NCBI GenBank assembly: GCA_028824685.1
Contig: JAPPCZ010000047.1
Span: 1 to 64,000, forward strand
DNA: 64,000 nucleotides
Source of the DNA: Candidatus Poribacteria bacterium
GTDB lineage: Bacteria > Poribacteria > WGA-4E > WGA-3G
Direction: 5' to 3'
Within the stretch, counting starts at the first letter, position 1; each line of letters starts with the position of its first letter. The notes below the pieces were generated by a model that saw only the letters and a list, made by a program, of their open reading frames with translations, searched no databases and was not told the origin of the DNA. A program made the translations under genes and the position numbers. Below, piece by piece: positions 33,468-42,867 of this stretch.

Positions 33468-35147
33468 TTACGAAATCTTCAACTTCTCTTTACAGTGCCG
33501 CGCCAGCATTTTTATCTCATAAATGACCTGCGCCTCTGTTTGCAGCAATTGACTATAGAAAGGCGGGACAGGTTCTCTTCTAAAGAGTTTATCAAAGAAA
33601 CTTCGCTGTGCTTCTGCTGGCACTTCAAAACGTGGTGTTTCTGCACGTGATGGGTCTATCCCTAAGTATTCTATGGAGAGATAGTGTGCTGTGTCGTCTT
33701 TTTTTATTTTCCCTTTACCGATACTGCCAGTAATCTTCCGACCATAACCCACAGCATAGACTCTGCCAGTTGTTTGGCTAAGGACGGTATAGCCTCCCTC
33801 GTCAATAGATTCATTCCAGCACTTCTCAAATCCGTTTTTGGGAAGGCGTTCGCGAAGTTCTTCAGCAGAACGCACTACAAATCTGTTTTGGTGCAGGATT
33901 TTAGTGATAGGAAATTCCTCATCCTGCTCTGTTAGGGGGAGAGGACCTGTCAGCAGATCAACGTTATCAAGTGTCCAGACAACACCGTCTCGGGTGCCTT
34001 TTGCCAAATTCAGGTGTTCTTCGACAAACTCTCCGTTTAACGGGTGGAGGGAGTAACCTTTATTACCATTAAACACGGCGCGCAATTTTCGGCGATGGTC
34101 TATCACTGGGAACCGCCTTTCAGGAATCGGTATCTCTAACTGGAGGGTATATCCTGTATCCAAATCGGTTGTCAGATTCAGTTGTGATTTACGTAGTTGT
34201 GCAAGACGTGTCAATGCTGTCTGACTTTTGGAGAGAACGCGTCCAATTAGATATTCACTTCGGAGTGCGGGGATTTCCGTGGCGAGTCGTTCAAGCGTAA
34301 CGGGATCAAGTTTCTCCAGCATCACTTTGTGTTCCCAACGGGTGCCGCGTTCATGTGCAAGGATTTGGAATTGCTGTTTATCACCGCTGGCACGGATATA
34401 TCCGAGTGCTGTCCACGGATCAAAGGTTGCGCGGTAGTATCCGCTTGTTTCAACATCGCCACCCGCTAAGGCGCAATCTCGCCGCTCATATCGGGAATAG
34501 ATACCGAATTGGAACTCATAAGTTTCGTAGTTTTCCAAAGCTTTGCGTAAGTCGCGTGCGAACTCACTGCCGCGTGAATACTTTCTGAAAATTTGTTCAG
34601 TACGTTGTGGCTGATTGAGCGCATCAAGGAACGATCCGATAGGGATACCTGCCTCCTCCACACCTTCGTCCTCGCTTTTTCCAAAGACCTTTGTTTTAGT
34701 TTTGAAAGGCGGGTTGCGGAGCGACACGTCACGTTGTGAAACGAGCTGCAAAGCAGGATCGTCTTCCATCCCTGCGATGGTTGGTGCGTCACCAAGTATC
34801 TCTGCTAATTTCACATCATCAATTTTTTCCATTAAAACCACACCACGTTTGAGTTCTGCGAAATGAATAATATCATTGAGGTTATACTGAAGCGGGGCAC
34901 TGGAAGAGAGGTTATCGTAGTTGGAGCGATGAAACCGTATTCGCGGCTTAATCCGAAAAACAGGCGTGAGACCGTAATCCTTTAGCAACGCATACAAGGT
35001 CACAGTATAAGATTCCTCGTGAACCTTCTGTGCCAGAATGCCACGCTCGTTTGGCTTATTGTCCACGATTAACCGCTCTTGTACAAGACGGCTATCGTTG
35101 CCAAAAATCATCATCCGATGTTCTTCTCTATTATCATCAACTAACAT
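33468..35147 (-). CDS. Large protein of unknown function
   Basis: A 559-residue protein not recognised as any known family. It has no signal peptide or transmembrane segment. Basic and aromatic beta-rich stretches alternate with helices (FRIKPRIRFHRSNYDN; HFAELKRGVVLMEKIDD; ALRSEYLIGRVLSKSQTAL; TLQLEIPIPERRFPVIDHRR). The Lys/Arg/Glu-bearing strands are vaguely reminiscent of CYTH/VTC-type phosphate-binding tunnels, and the gene is in the same run as two CHAD genes, which often pair with CYTH proteins. That link is a guess. It lies 21 bp after a possible GGGGG ribosome site and 47 bp downstream of the ROK kinase. Confidence 0.7.
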   Translation of the reverse strand: MLVDDNREEHRMMIFGNDSRLVQERLIVDNKPNERGILAQKVHEESYTVTLYALLKDYGLTPVFRIKPRIRFHRSNYDNLSSSAPLQYNLNDIIHFAELKRGVVLMEKIDDVKLAEILGDAPTIAGMEDDPALQLVSQRDVSLRNPPFKTKTKVFGKSEDEGVEEAGIPIGSFLDALNQPQRTEQIFRKYSRGSEFARDLRKALENYETYEFQFGIYSRYERRDCALAGGDVETSGYYRATFDPWTALGYIRASGDKQQFQILAHERGTRWEHKVMLEKLDPVTLERLATEIPALRSEYLIGRVLSKSQTALTRLAQLRKSQLNLTTDLDTGYTLQLEIPIPERRFPVIDHRRKLRAVFNGNKGYSLHPLNGEFVEEHLNLAKGTRDGVVWTLDNVDLLTGPLPLTEQDEEFPITKILHQNRFVVRSAEELRERLPKNGFEKCWNESIDEGGYTVLSQTTGRVYAVGYGRKITGSIGKGKIKKDDTAHYLSIEYLGIDPSRAETPRFEVPAEAQRSFFDKLFRREPVPPFYSQLLQTEAQVIYEIKMLARHCKEKLKIS

Positions 35148-35194
35148 GGATCTATCCCCCCTTCATATTTAAACCTCGTATTCAAACTTAAGGA

Positions 35195-36169
35195 TTATCC
35201 CGCTCTTAGCCTTTGTCTTGCAAGTGCTGCTGCACCAAGCACACCCGCATTATCACCTAATTCCGCCTTTACAATCTGAACTCCTTTTAACGTATCGGGT
35301 AGTGCGTATTTTTTTGAAGATTTGCGGATATCGTCTATAAATGTATCGTCAAGTGCTTCAACAACACCGCCACCTAAAACAATCATCTCAGGATTTAAGA
35401 AATTCACAATAGATCCGATACCAACGCCAAGATATTTTGTGACATCTTTGAATACTTTCAGTGTTAATTTATCCTTGCTACGAAGTGCTTTAGCCAAAGT
35501 GCCGCTCCGAATTAACCCGAGATCACCATTGGTGAGTTCTGTAAGTATGCTTTTTTTCTTTTTTTTCAGTATTGCTTTTTGAAATTGTTTTGCCATAGCA
35601 GTTCGGCTCGCGAGTGCTTCTAAACATCCACGTGTGCCACATCCGCACTTGGGACCGTCTGCTTTAACAATGATATGCCCGATTTCTCCCGCTGTCTTGC
35701 TTGCACCGTGGAAAAGTTCACCGTTCAGAATAATGCCGCCCCCAATGCCAGTGCCAACAAAAATTCCAACCAAATTCTGTACGTTTTGCCCTGCTCCAAA
35801 CGTGTGTTCGCCAAGTGTTCCCACGTTCACATCGTTATCAACGAATACTGGAATATCAATGCGTGCTTCCAACTCAGTTTTCAACGGCACGTCCTTCCAT
35901 CCGAGATTAGGGGCAAAAATAACGACACCTGTCTCTGGGTCAAGCGGGCCCGGGGCACCGATGCCGATTGCCTGAATAGAATTTGCAGCGACACCTGATT
36001 CTTGAAAAGCCTCACGGATACAGTCTGCAATCCGATCAATCACGATGGACGTATCGTCTTTCGCTTGCGTTGGAATTTTTGCCGTGCTGAGGATATTGCC
36101 TTCTTCACTAACAACGGCGGCAAGTATCTTAGTACCCCCCATATCTACTCCGACAACATTGGTGTTCAT
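35195..36169 (-). CDS. ROK-family sugar kinase (glucokinase-like)
   Basis: A 324-residue ROK kinase that phosphorylates glucose or a related sugar using ATP. Visible: VGVDMGGTKILAAVV (phosphate 1), IGIGAPGPLDP, VDNDVN with the catalytic aspartate, VGTGIGGGIILNG, the GEIGH histidine and zinc motif CGCGTRGCLE. An unusual KKKKK run (KAILKKKKKSIL, at about 35555-35575) comes from an A-rich homopolymer that could be prone to slippage. The start at 36169 follows AAAGGAA; an upstream in-frame ATG overlaps the CHAD gene. It is downstream of the CHAD pair, likely in the same transcript. Confidence 0.9.
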   Translation of the reverse strand: MNTNVVGVDMGGTKILAAVVSEEGNILSTAKIPTQAKDDTSIVIDRIADCIREAFQESGVAANSIQAIGIGAPGPLDPETGVVIFAPNLGWKDVPLKTELEARIDIPVFVDNDVNVGTLGEHTFGAGQNVQNLVGIFVGTGIGGGIILNGELFHGASKTAGEIGHIIVKADGPKCGCGTRGCLEALASRTAMAKQFQKAILKKKKKSILTELTNGDLGLIRSGTLAKALRSKDKLTLKVFKDVTKYLGVGIGSIVNFLNPEMIVLGGGVVEALDDTFIDDIRKSSKKYALPDTLKGVQIVKAELGDNAGVLGAAALARQRLRAG

Positions 36170-36209
36170 TTTTATTTCCTTTATATCAGTATTGTTTAGT
36201 GTGCATTTT

Positions 36210-36683
36210 CTATGACGCAAAAATTGAAAGTAATTTTTGTTTAAAGTTTACATCTGACAATTGTTCCCATCTTTCTAAGAACGTCTGATAGTCAGCATTG
36301 CGAGTTTCGCGGGTACGTGCGATAAGTGTATCAACCCCTGGCAATTCAGTAGATTGAAAACTTACTTTATAATCTACTAAGACCTCCAAAACAACATCAC
36401 TATCGTGTATATCACCAAGTATATCTTGTAAGTCAATAATAGTTTTAATAAATTCCGTAAAATGTTTATCGTAGTTTATCGCGAAAAACTCCATCGTATA
36501 CCGAAGCCTTTTAATGGAAATTCGCATGTTGTGGAGTTCTTCTCGCTTTTCCGGATCTTGGATAAACTGCTCCCAACTGTAAACCTCTTCAACCTTTTGT
36601 CGAAGGATGATACGGGCATTCTCGCGAAAACTCTGCTTCGGGTTGAGTCCTGTGATTTTTTGCGGTTTCGCCATTTCATTCAT
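36210..36683 (-). CDS. CHAD protein, C-terminal half (split)
   Basis: A 157-residue all-helical protein with the second-half CHAD signature LHNMRISIKRLRYTMEFF and LQDILGDIHDSDVVLE. CHAD proteins bind polyphosphate through rows of basic residues; a normal one has two similar four-helix halves in one chain of 250-300 residues. Here the C-terminal half is a separate gene whose ATG overlaps the preceding stop (ATGAATGA), with GAGG as ribosome site. Confidence 0.85.
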   Translation of the reverse strand: MNEMAKPQKITGLNPKQSFRENARIILRQKVEEVYSWEQFIQDPEKREELHNMRISIKRLRYTMEFFAINYDKHFTEFIKTIIDLQDILGDIHDSDVVLEVLVDYKVSFQSTELPGVDTLIARTRETRNADYQTFLERWEQLSDVNFKQKLLSIFAS

Positions 36684-37149
36684 TTACCTCAAAGAACGTC
36701 AGAAATTGTGCTCCAAAATCTCTTGCATCAAGTTCTGTAAACAGGTTTAACATCGGTTTTCGTGCCTCTTCCCGTTCATGCTGTAGTTGTTCAATCAATC
36801 CTTGAATATCATCTTGTTCCGTTCCTGATAAACTTTGCAACTCCCTTTGAAAACGAGCGATGAGGACATCAAGATCACGTCCTGCTCCCATTGTCCGTGT
36901 AATAGTTCGGACCTGTTTGTAGTGTTTTTTGAACGGCTCTTTTTCAAAGCAGTCGGCGAAGTTGTCCATTGCGGCTCGCAATCGTCGTGAGGCAACACGC
37001 ATATCGTGGACGAATTTAATATCTGTGCCATCAATTGCACCTGTTTTGTGAGACATCATTTCTCGGAAATAACCCACAATAATTTGTCTGGCACAAGTTT
37101 CCAAAGTTTTTTCGGGTGAGATATCCTTGATCTCAATTGCTGTTGACAC
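36676..37149 (-). CDS. CHAD protein, N-terminal half (split)
   Basis: A 157-residue all-helical protein with the first-half CHAD signature VHDMRVASRRLRAAMDNFADCF, followed by GAGRDLDVLIARF. The basic helix lines the polyphosphate-binding groove in known CHAD structures. It ends in EVNE and overlaps the C-terminal half gene by 8 nt in a different frame. The two halves are co-translated, so they probably assemble into one heterodimeric CHAD fold. No CYTH domain is attached. Confidence 0.85.
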   Translation of the reverse strand: MSTAIEIKDISPEKTLETCARQIIVGYFREMMSHKTGAIDGTDIKFVHDMRVASRRLRAAMDNFADCFEKEPFKKHYKQVRTITRTMGAGRDLDVLIARFQRELQSLSGTEQDDIQGLIEQLQHEREEARKPMLNLFTELDARDFGAQFLTFFEVNE

Positions 37150-37510
37150 TGTTTCACCGCTCCATATTGTCCGAGAGTACTCTTGTAGGAGGCGTTTTCA
37201 ACGCCGATATATCGCGCTTACAAAGCGCTCCTACAAAGATGTCTTGCCGATTATTGACTGTCAATTTGTGTAAGTCCGGTGCGGTTAGGAAACCGCACCT
37301 ACTGTGCCTACTGGTAAATGTAAGAGGCGCAATAAATTGCGCGACTACAAACACCGCAAACCCAAGAAAAATGTCTATCCATTCCCTAAAAGAGAAAAAC
37401 CTTCGCTAACAAAAAATAGGAAAAAATCCCAATGACATCAATCGCTGTTGTTACAATTGTTTGACCTTCCATATCTGTTTTCGTAAATTTCCTGTTTTAT
37501 GGTGCCAGTT
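37150..37510. repeat. Three REP-like hairpins between the CHAD and aroC genes
   Basis: 37182-37238 is cttgtaggaggcgttttcaa with a right arm gcgctcctacaaag. 37278-37299 is ggtgcggtt/aaccgcacc with an agga loop. 37327-37342 is gcgcaat/attgcgc with an aa loop; its inverted relative (tgtagtcgcgcaattcattg) occurs at 59823. There is no gene in this 361-bp gap. Confidence 0.7.
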
Positions 37511-38584
37511 TTAGGATTTCGCATGGTGTCGGAGCAGATGGTCTGTGAGAACAAGTGCTGCCATTGCCTCCACAATAGCAGGAGCCCGTACTAACACGCA
37601 TGGATCATGTCTTCCACTTGCCTCTAACGTCACCTCATTTCCGTCCATATCCACAGTCTGCTGCGGTTTACCGATTGTCGCTGTCGGTTTAAAAGCGACT
37701 TGAAATACAATATCCTCGCCGTTTGAAATGCCTCCCTGTGTGCCACCAGAATTGTTCGTCCTAGTACGAATCTGACCTGAATTGTTGTAAAATTCATCGT
37801 TGTGTTCAGAACCTGTCAGGGTAATACCATCAAACCCAGATCCAATTTGAAATCCCATCGTTGCGGGTAGAGACATCATTGCCTTAGCCAAATCTGCCTT
37901 GAGTTTGTCAAAGACAGGTTCGCCGAGTCCTACAGGAACATTGCGGCTAACCGATTCAATTATACCACCGAGAGAATCCCGATCACGTCGTGCTTGATCA
38001 ATACGTTCCGCCATTTTCGGACTGACAATCGTATCTGGACACCGCACTGGACTCGCTTCTATCTCCTCAAGTGTTACCGTGTCTGTGTCTACTGTAGCTT
38101 CTAATACATGAATCTGCTTGACATAAGCGAGTGTTTCAGTATCACATCTCTCCCGCAGAATTTGTTTTGCAATTGCGCCTGCCGCAACGCGACCAATGGT
38201 TTCTCTTGCACTTGCTCTACCACCTCCCTGCCAATTCCGGATGCCATATTTTTCCTGATACGTAAAATCTGCGTGTGAAGGACGGTAGAGGTCTTTCAAG
38301 TGATTGTAGGCATCAGGCCGCGCGTCCTTGTTCCACACCAGCATAGAGATAGGCGTGCCGAGTGTTTTGCCTTCAAATACACCAGAGAGTATTTCAACAA
38401 CATCCTCCTCTTGACGTGGAGTGGTGAGATGGCTTTGTCCCGGTCTGCGACGATTGAGCTCATATTGTATAGCGGATATATCAATCTTAATCTGTGGTGG
38501 GCATCCGTCAACAACAACACCAACAGCACCGCCATGGGATTCACCCCAAGTTGTAATCCGAAAAAGGTGACCGAAAGTATTCAT
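37511..38584 (-). CDS. aroC: Chorismate synthase
   Basis: A 357-residue enzyme that converts 5-enolpyruvylshikimate 3-phosphate to chorismate with reduced FMN, the last step of the shikimate pathway. Signatures: [19 protein letters not shown] at the N-terminus, [52 protein letters not shown], and the C-terminal [11 protein letters not shown]. Length is standard. It starts a minus-strand transcript; the region upstream (38585-38804, ~220 bp) is AT-rich without other genes. Confidence 0.97.
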   Translation of the reverse strand: MNTFGHLFRITTWGESHGGAVGVVVDGCPPQIKIDISAIQYELNRRRPGQSHLTTPRQEEDVVEILSGVFEGKTLGTPISMLVWNKDARPDAYNHLKDLYRPSHADFTYQEKYGIRNWQGGGRASARETIGRVAAGAIAKQILRERCDTETLAYVKQIHVLEATVDTDTVTLEEIEASPVRCPDTIVSPKMAERIDQARRDRDSLGGIIESVSRNVPVGLGEPVFDKLKADLAKAMMSLPATMGFQIGSGFDGITLTGSEHNDEFYNNSGQIRTRTNNSGGTQGGISNGEDIVFQVAFKPTATIGKPQQTVDMDGNEVTLEASGRHDPCVLVRAPAIVEAMAALVLTDHLLRHHAKS

Positions 38585-38804
38585 TGATTTTTATTCCAAT
38601 AGACACGTTTTGAAGAGCGCGACTTTAGTTTTTAAGGTGTATATTTTACATTTCTTGTGATATACTATAGCAAATTGCCAATAAACATGCAAGTAATTTG
38701 ACATTAGCATTGGTATCACTCACCTAATTGACCGTTGCTCTTACAATGCTCACCTACTGCGGAAATGTCTAAGTATTTTCTGGATTTGCTAAAGAGGATA
38801 GATA

Positions 38805-39506
38805 ATGGAGCTTTTTAAACGTTATATCGCCCTTCTTTTGATATTTATTGCTATCGTGCTTTTGTGGAATACTGTGGTTATTTATCCGCTCAAGATTTTC
38901 GTTGTGTTTATGCACGAAGTAAGCCACGGACTTGCAGCGATTGCTACCGGTGGCAGCATCGTCGAAATTGAGATTAATCGACATCAGGGGGGACATGCGC
39001 TCACGCGAGGTGGGTCTCGTTTCTGGACACTATCTGCTGGCTATCTTGGTAGTTTGTTATGGGGTGGTGTTATTCTATTATTAGCAGCAAGGACTCATTT
39101 TGGTAAAGTAGTGAGTGTGTTAATCGGTATCGGCATGGTAGCAATCACTATTGGTTTTGGTTCAGATACGTTCACTTACCTTTTCGGCATCGGTTTTGGG
39201 GTAGTGTTAATTCTTTTTGGGTTATTTCTGCCTGAGACTGTCAATGATTGGATATTACGCATCATTGGCGTAACAAGCTGCCTCTATGCGATTCTTGACA
39301 TCAAGAGTGATGTTTTAGATCGGTCAAATTTACGTTCTGATGCTCGGATGCTGGAAGAAGTAACAAGCCTTCCAACACTGTTTTGGGGCATATTATGGAT
39401 TGTAATTGCCGTAGGATTGACTTTGTGGTTTCTCTACATAGCGGGGAAATCTTCTGATTCTACAGATGCGGGAAGCACAGACTCGGCACCTACGGAGATG
39501 GGTTAA
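38805..39506 (+). CDS. M50B-like membrane metalloprotease
   Basis: A 233-residue membrane protein with six or so transmembrane helices. MHEVSHGLAA (H37, E38, H41) provides the zinc-binding HExxH motif inside a hydrophobic region, as in intramembrane site-2-type proteases and M50B relatives. The third ligand may be within FGSDTF or later. The N-terminal helix and the GGSIVEIEINRHQGG loop after HExxH fit the family. The final 15 residues are an S/T/D-rich tail. It ends in overlap with the small minus-strand gene at 39503. The substrate is unknown. Confidence 0.7.
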   Translation: MELFKRYIALLLIFIAIVLLWNTVVIYPLKIFVVFMHEVSHGLAAIATGGSIVEIEINRHQGGHALTRGGSRFWTLSAGYLGSLLWGGVILLLAARTHFGKVVSVLIGIGMVAITIGFGSDTFTYLFGIGFGVVLILFGLFLPETVNDWILRIIGVTSCLYAILDIKSDVLDRSNLRSDARMLEEVTSLPTLFWGILWIVIAVGLTLWFLYIAGKSSDSTDAGSTDSAPTEMG

Positions 39507-39715
39507 TTGTTAAGCGGACCGAAGTCTATACTGTAAAAGTTAAGCAACCACACGCACATACCTAACAGAAAAAGTGGAATACAGATAAGGAGGATGAGGA
39601 TAAAGACACCCCATATCCAGGAACCTTTGGATTTGGCAACGGTTGCCAACCGCGCGATTAACACCCCGCCGCCTATTATAATCAAAACCACGAGTCCGAA
39701 TACCACCATTACCAT
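39503..39715 (-). CDS. Small two-helix membrane protein
   Basis: A 70-residue protein with two hydrophobic helices (VVFGLVVLIIIGGGVLIARL and GVFILILLICIPLFLLGMCVWLL) and a polar end DFGPLNN. AGAGGAA lies 6-10 nt before the ATG, which supports translation. It is unknown by family. Its start is only 15 bp from the start of the divergent gene at 39731, so the two cannot both have normal separate promoters there. Confidence 0.55.
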   Translation of the reverse strand: MVMVVFGLVVLIIIGGGVLIARLATVAKSKGSWIWGVFILILLICIPLFLLGMCVWLLNFYSIDFGPLNN

Positions 39716-39730
39716 TTCTGTTTCCTCTCT

Positions 39731-41641
39731 ATGAATCCTCTAAAGAAAAGTTCTATCACGTTACGTGCAACGCTGATTGGCATTGCCCTCATCCCCCTTA
39801 ACAGTTATTGGATTCTTCATCTCAGTTACATCTGGGATTCCAACCGTCCCACAAGTTTGGCGTTACTGTTCAATGTCCTGTTTACACTACTTGTTCTGAT
39901 TGCACTCAATACGCTACTCCGCCGGTTACGTCCAACATTTGCGTTTACACAAAGCGAATTGCTAACAATCTACGCCATGCTGTGTCAAGCTTCTGTTTTC
40001 GCAGGACGCGATATGCTGCAAGTGTTGGTTCCATTGATGGGTAATGGTTTCTGGTACGCAACACCTGAAAACGAGTGGACACAACTCTTTCATCAGCATC
40101 TCCCTGAATGGCTTGTTGTTGGCGAACAAGATATATTAAGCGGTTTCTATAAAGGTGAATCCACGTTTTATCTACAAGCACATATACAAGCGTGGTTAGT
40201 GCCAACACTGATATGGGTATGCTTCTGCCTTGTGATTGGGGTAACAATGCTTTTCCTCAACGTGCTGTTACGCAAACAGTGGCAAGAACATGAACGCCTT
40301 ACCTATCCAATTGCCCAACTTCCATTTGAAATCACGCAAGGGAAAAACCGCTTTTTCAATCGACGCATGATGACTGTCGGTTTGTGCATCGCTGCCTTAC
40401 TGAACCTTCTTTATAGTTTACACCAAATCAACCCTGTTTTCCCGACAATTCCACTGTATCATAGTTTTCGACTCGCTGAGAAGCCGTGGAGTGCTATGAA
40501 TAATCCCGGTTTTCGTATTAGCTTCTTCCCGTTTGCAATCGGTGTTGGCTTCTTGATTCCACTTGATTTAGGATTTTCATGCTGGTTTTTTCACTTATTC
40601 TGGCACTTTCAACGAATTGTCGGAGAAAGCTTTGGATGGCGCGGTTCAATCGGATTTCCGAGAGAAATGGCACAGATTCGCGGTGTATGGATAGCGCTAT
40701 TTCTGTGGACGTTGTGGATGGGACGTTCACACGTTAGGATTGTGTTGAAAACTTTGTTCAGTAGTCGTGCATTGACGGATAGTGATGAAGGCGAGGCGTT
40801 ACGTTACAAAACAGCAATAATCGGCGCGCTTGTTGGATTCATCTTGATTATAGCGTTCTGTCTGAAAGCAGGGATGTCTCTATGGTTTGCAGCCCTGTTT
40901 TTTGTTTTTTATTTCGCAATGTCAATTACTATCACTCGCATCCGCGCTGAGTTGGGACCGCCTGCACACGATCTTTACAACGCGGGTCCAGATTTGCTCT
41001 TAACGGATGCATTCGGCACACGACGTATCGGCAATCGCAATTTATCAGTGATGTCGCTGTTTTTCTGGCTAAATCATCTCTCTTACCGCGCGCATCCGAT
41101 GCCGCATCAATTGGAGGCTTTAAAACTTGCACATCAAACTCGTTTTAATTCAACGCAACTCCTGTGGGTATTAGCAATTGCGATTTTTGTCGGTGCGCTT
41201 TCGGCTGCATGGGGACATCTTCACCTTTCCTATCAGGTTGGTTTAGAGAATGCGCGTTCATGGTATGCCCGTGCGGCTTTCAATCGACTCGCTGGATGGC
41301 TTTATAATCCGGGTGAAACGAACTTCAGCGGATTGTTGTATACTACTGGTGGGTTCACTTTCGCGATTGGTCTACTACTATTGCGATGGCGGTTTATTCA
41401 GTGGCCACTACATCCTGTTGGATATGTCGTTTCAAGTTGGTGGACGTTTACCGGTCTTTGGTTTCCGCTTTTAATCAGTTGGACGATAAAACGGATTCTA
41501 CTCTCAACGGGTGGTGTTCGGTTATATCGGCGTGCAATTCCGTTTTTTATCGGTTTGGTCATCGGGGACGTTATTGTTGCATCTGTGATTAGCATTTTGG
41601 GATTATTTTTTGATTATCGTGTCGTTTACCTGAGTTGGTAA
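39731..41641 (+). CDS. OPT-like polytopic membrane protein (DUF6785/6784 type)
   Basis: A 636-residue protein with about 12-14 transmembrane helices. The conserved-looking RIRAELGPPAHDLYNAGPD in the second half and TYPIAQLPFEI in the first are seen in oligopeptide-transporter-like families of Planctomycetes and Poribacteria, which I recall as DUF6785/DUF6784. The substrate is not known. No Shine-Dalgarno sequence is apparent before the ATG (tttctgtttcctctct), which is odd beside well-marked neighbours; a start further downstream would cut the first helix, so leaderless or SD-independent initiation is possible. Confidence 0.6.
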   Translation: MNPLKKSSITLRATLIGIALIPLNSYWILHLSYIWDSNRPTSLALLFNVLFTLLVLIALNTLLRRLRPTFAFTQSELLTIYAMLCQASVFAGRDMLQVLVPLMGNGFWYATPENEWTQLFHQHLPEWLVVGEQDILSGFYKGESTFYLQAHIQAWLVPTLIWVCFCLVIGVTMLFLNVLLRKQWQEHERLTYPIAQLPFEITQGKNRFFNRRMMTVGLCIAALLNLLYSLHQINPVFPTIPLYHSFRLAEKPWSAMNNPGFRISFFPFAIGVGFLIPLDLGFSCWFFHLFWHFQRIVGESFGWRGSIGFPREMAQIRGVWIALFLWTLWMGRSHVRIVLKTLFSSRALTDSDEGEALRYKTAIIGALVGFILIIAFCLKAGMSLWFAALFFVFYFAMSITITRIRAELGPPAHDLYNAGPDLLLTDAFGTRRIGNRNLSVMSLFFWLNHLSYRAHPMPHQLEALKLAHQTRFNSTQLLWVLAIAIFVGALSAAWGHLHLSYQVGLENARSWYARAAFNRLAGWLYNPGETNFSGLLYTTGGFTFAIGLLLLRWRFIQWPLHPVGYVVSSWWTFTGLWFPLLISWTIKRILLSTGGVRLYRRAIPFFIGLVIGDVIVASVISILGLFFDYRVVYLSW

Positions 41642-42132
41642 CCTTATACCAAATTAACGCGATTCGTCTCGGTAGGTGCGGTTTCCTAACCAATTCAGAA
41701 TACCATACGCGTATTCTGACATACACATAAGTGTCAATTTAGCGTCTAATCTTTCTTGTGGAGGCTTTGAAAACCTGATATTACAGATTGAGTTCCGTAG
41801 GAACGATATGTTTATAGAAACACGTCCAAACATTCTCTTGAGCTCCGTAGGAGCGACATATAAAACAAGGCACATATCGCCTCTATGAGGCTCAAAAATG
41901 GGGTAACCTTGTCCGCTATAAACATACCGCCTCTACGAGGCTACACACACCCTAAAAACAGAACTAAATTCCTTAAATTGACGCCTATGATGCGGGTTCC
42001 TAACCGCATCTACCAGAGAGTGTGCACATATTTTTAGATTTCACTATAAAATGGACAGATAGGATAAGAAAACAGGCAGATACCCAAAACGGATACCTGC
42101 CTGTGAGATGGATGACAACGCTGATGTTGTTA
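41642..42132. repeat. Repeat-rich gap: gcggtttcctaacc and gttccgtaggaacg units
   Basis: It contains gtaggtgcggtttcctaacc (41671-41690) and, near the far end, gatgcgggttcctaaccgcat, which are REP-type relatives. Between them are tgagttccgtaggaacgata + tgtttatagaaa (41785), tgagctccgtaggagcgaca, and gcctctatgaggc / gcctctacgaggc hairpins. No gene is credible in this 490-bp stretch. Confidence 0.6.
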
Positions 42133-42858
42133 TTATCTGTGATCATTACAAACATCACACCCCTGGTCACTACAGAGACCACAGTAGATATCAAAATCCC
42201 TTGCTGTGCTGGGTGTAGGTGTAGCAGCCGATGTGCTGTGCTTCTCTCCACTGGTTAGATTTGTCCCATTGGCAGAAGCACTTGCATTCGGGTTCGTGCT
42301 GATTTCGTGCCCCCAGCCATTTTTAGAACCGCTACGATCTTCATAATCAGAGAAGGCCCCTTCCTCTGTCTGCGTATCTGGATTTCGGACATTCGGGTAC
42401 TGAAAGCCTGCTGGCACTTCTGCACGCAAATTATACTTTGTTTCATAGTTATGATTATCTGAACTACAAGAAACATAAGCATAAGCACTTACTGCGAACT
42501 TTTTGATCAGCTCCTTGATTGTCCATCTCTGTCCAACAATAATCCATGCACGGGTATCTTCTGAAAAGGTAGGTAGGATGTTCTTATCACTGCCACCATG
42601 TGTCCACTCTCCAGTGTACCCATCATCCGTATAGCTGACCCCCGAATCGGCCCAACTCCACAACGGACCCTCGCTATCAGAGCCTGAACACATTTTATTT
42701 GTAAACGTTGGTGGATTGTAACCAGGGCCATACGTTGAGTTGACTTCTAATAAGGCAGACGAACTATCCCGATTCTGATTAGAAGAAAAGGCAACAAACG
42801 CTGTCATGCCAACTAAAATTGCTATTGTTAAGAACACTACTATTTTTTTTATAATAAT
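42133..42858 (-). CDS. Secreted or anchored protein, probable AUU start
   Basis: A protein of about 241 residues, family not recognised. The N-terminus is a hydrophobic signal or anchor (IVVFLTIAILVGMTAFVAF). The rest is polar and Cys-containing (TNKMCSGSDSEG; YVSCSSDNHNYETKYN), ending YCGLCSDQGCDVCNDHR, a tight four-Cys cluster. No ATG is available: AGGAGG at 42869-42864 is 5 nt before ATT 42858, and the nearest common start, GTG at 42837, is 26 nt away. With ATT the protein begins MIIKKIVVFLTI, a textbook signal peptide; from GTG it would lack the positive residues. The ribosome site overlaps the stop codon of the upstream gene (CCTTAGGAGG), indicating coupling. Confidence 0.65.
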   Translation of the reverse strand: MIIKKIVVFLTIAILVGMTAFVAFSSNQNRDSSSALLEVNSTYGPGYNPPTFTNKMCSGSDSEGPLWSWADSGVSYTDDGYTGEWTHGGSDKNILPTFSEDTRAWIIVGQRWTIKELIKKFAVSAYAYVSCSSDNHNYETKYNLRAEVPAGFQYPNVRNPDTQTEEGAFSDYEDRSGSKNGWGHEISTNPNASASANGTNLTSGEKHSTSAATPTPSTARDFDIYCGLCSDQGCDVCNDHR

Positions 42859-42867
42859 TAAAACCTC

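Noticed and set aside
35555..35580. Frameshift in the ROK kinase at a homopolymer
   Set aside because: The KKKKK run is unusual, but the frame is intact on both sides and all ROK motifs are present in one frame.
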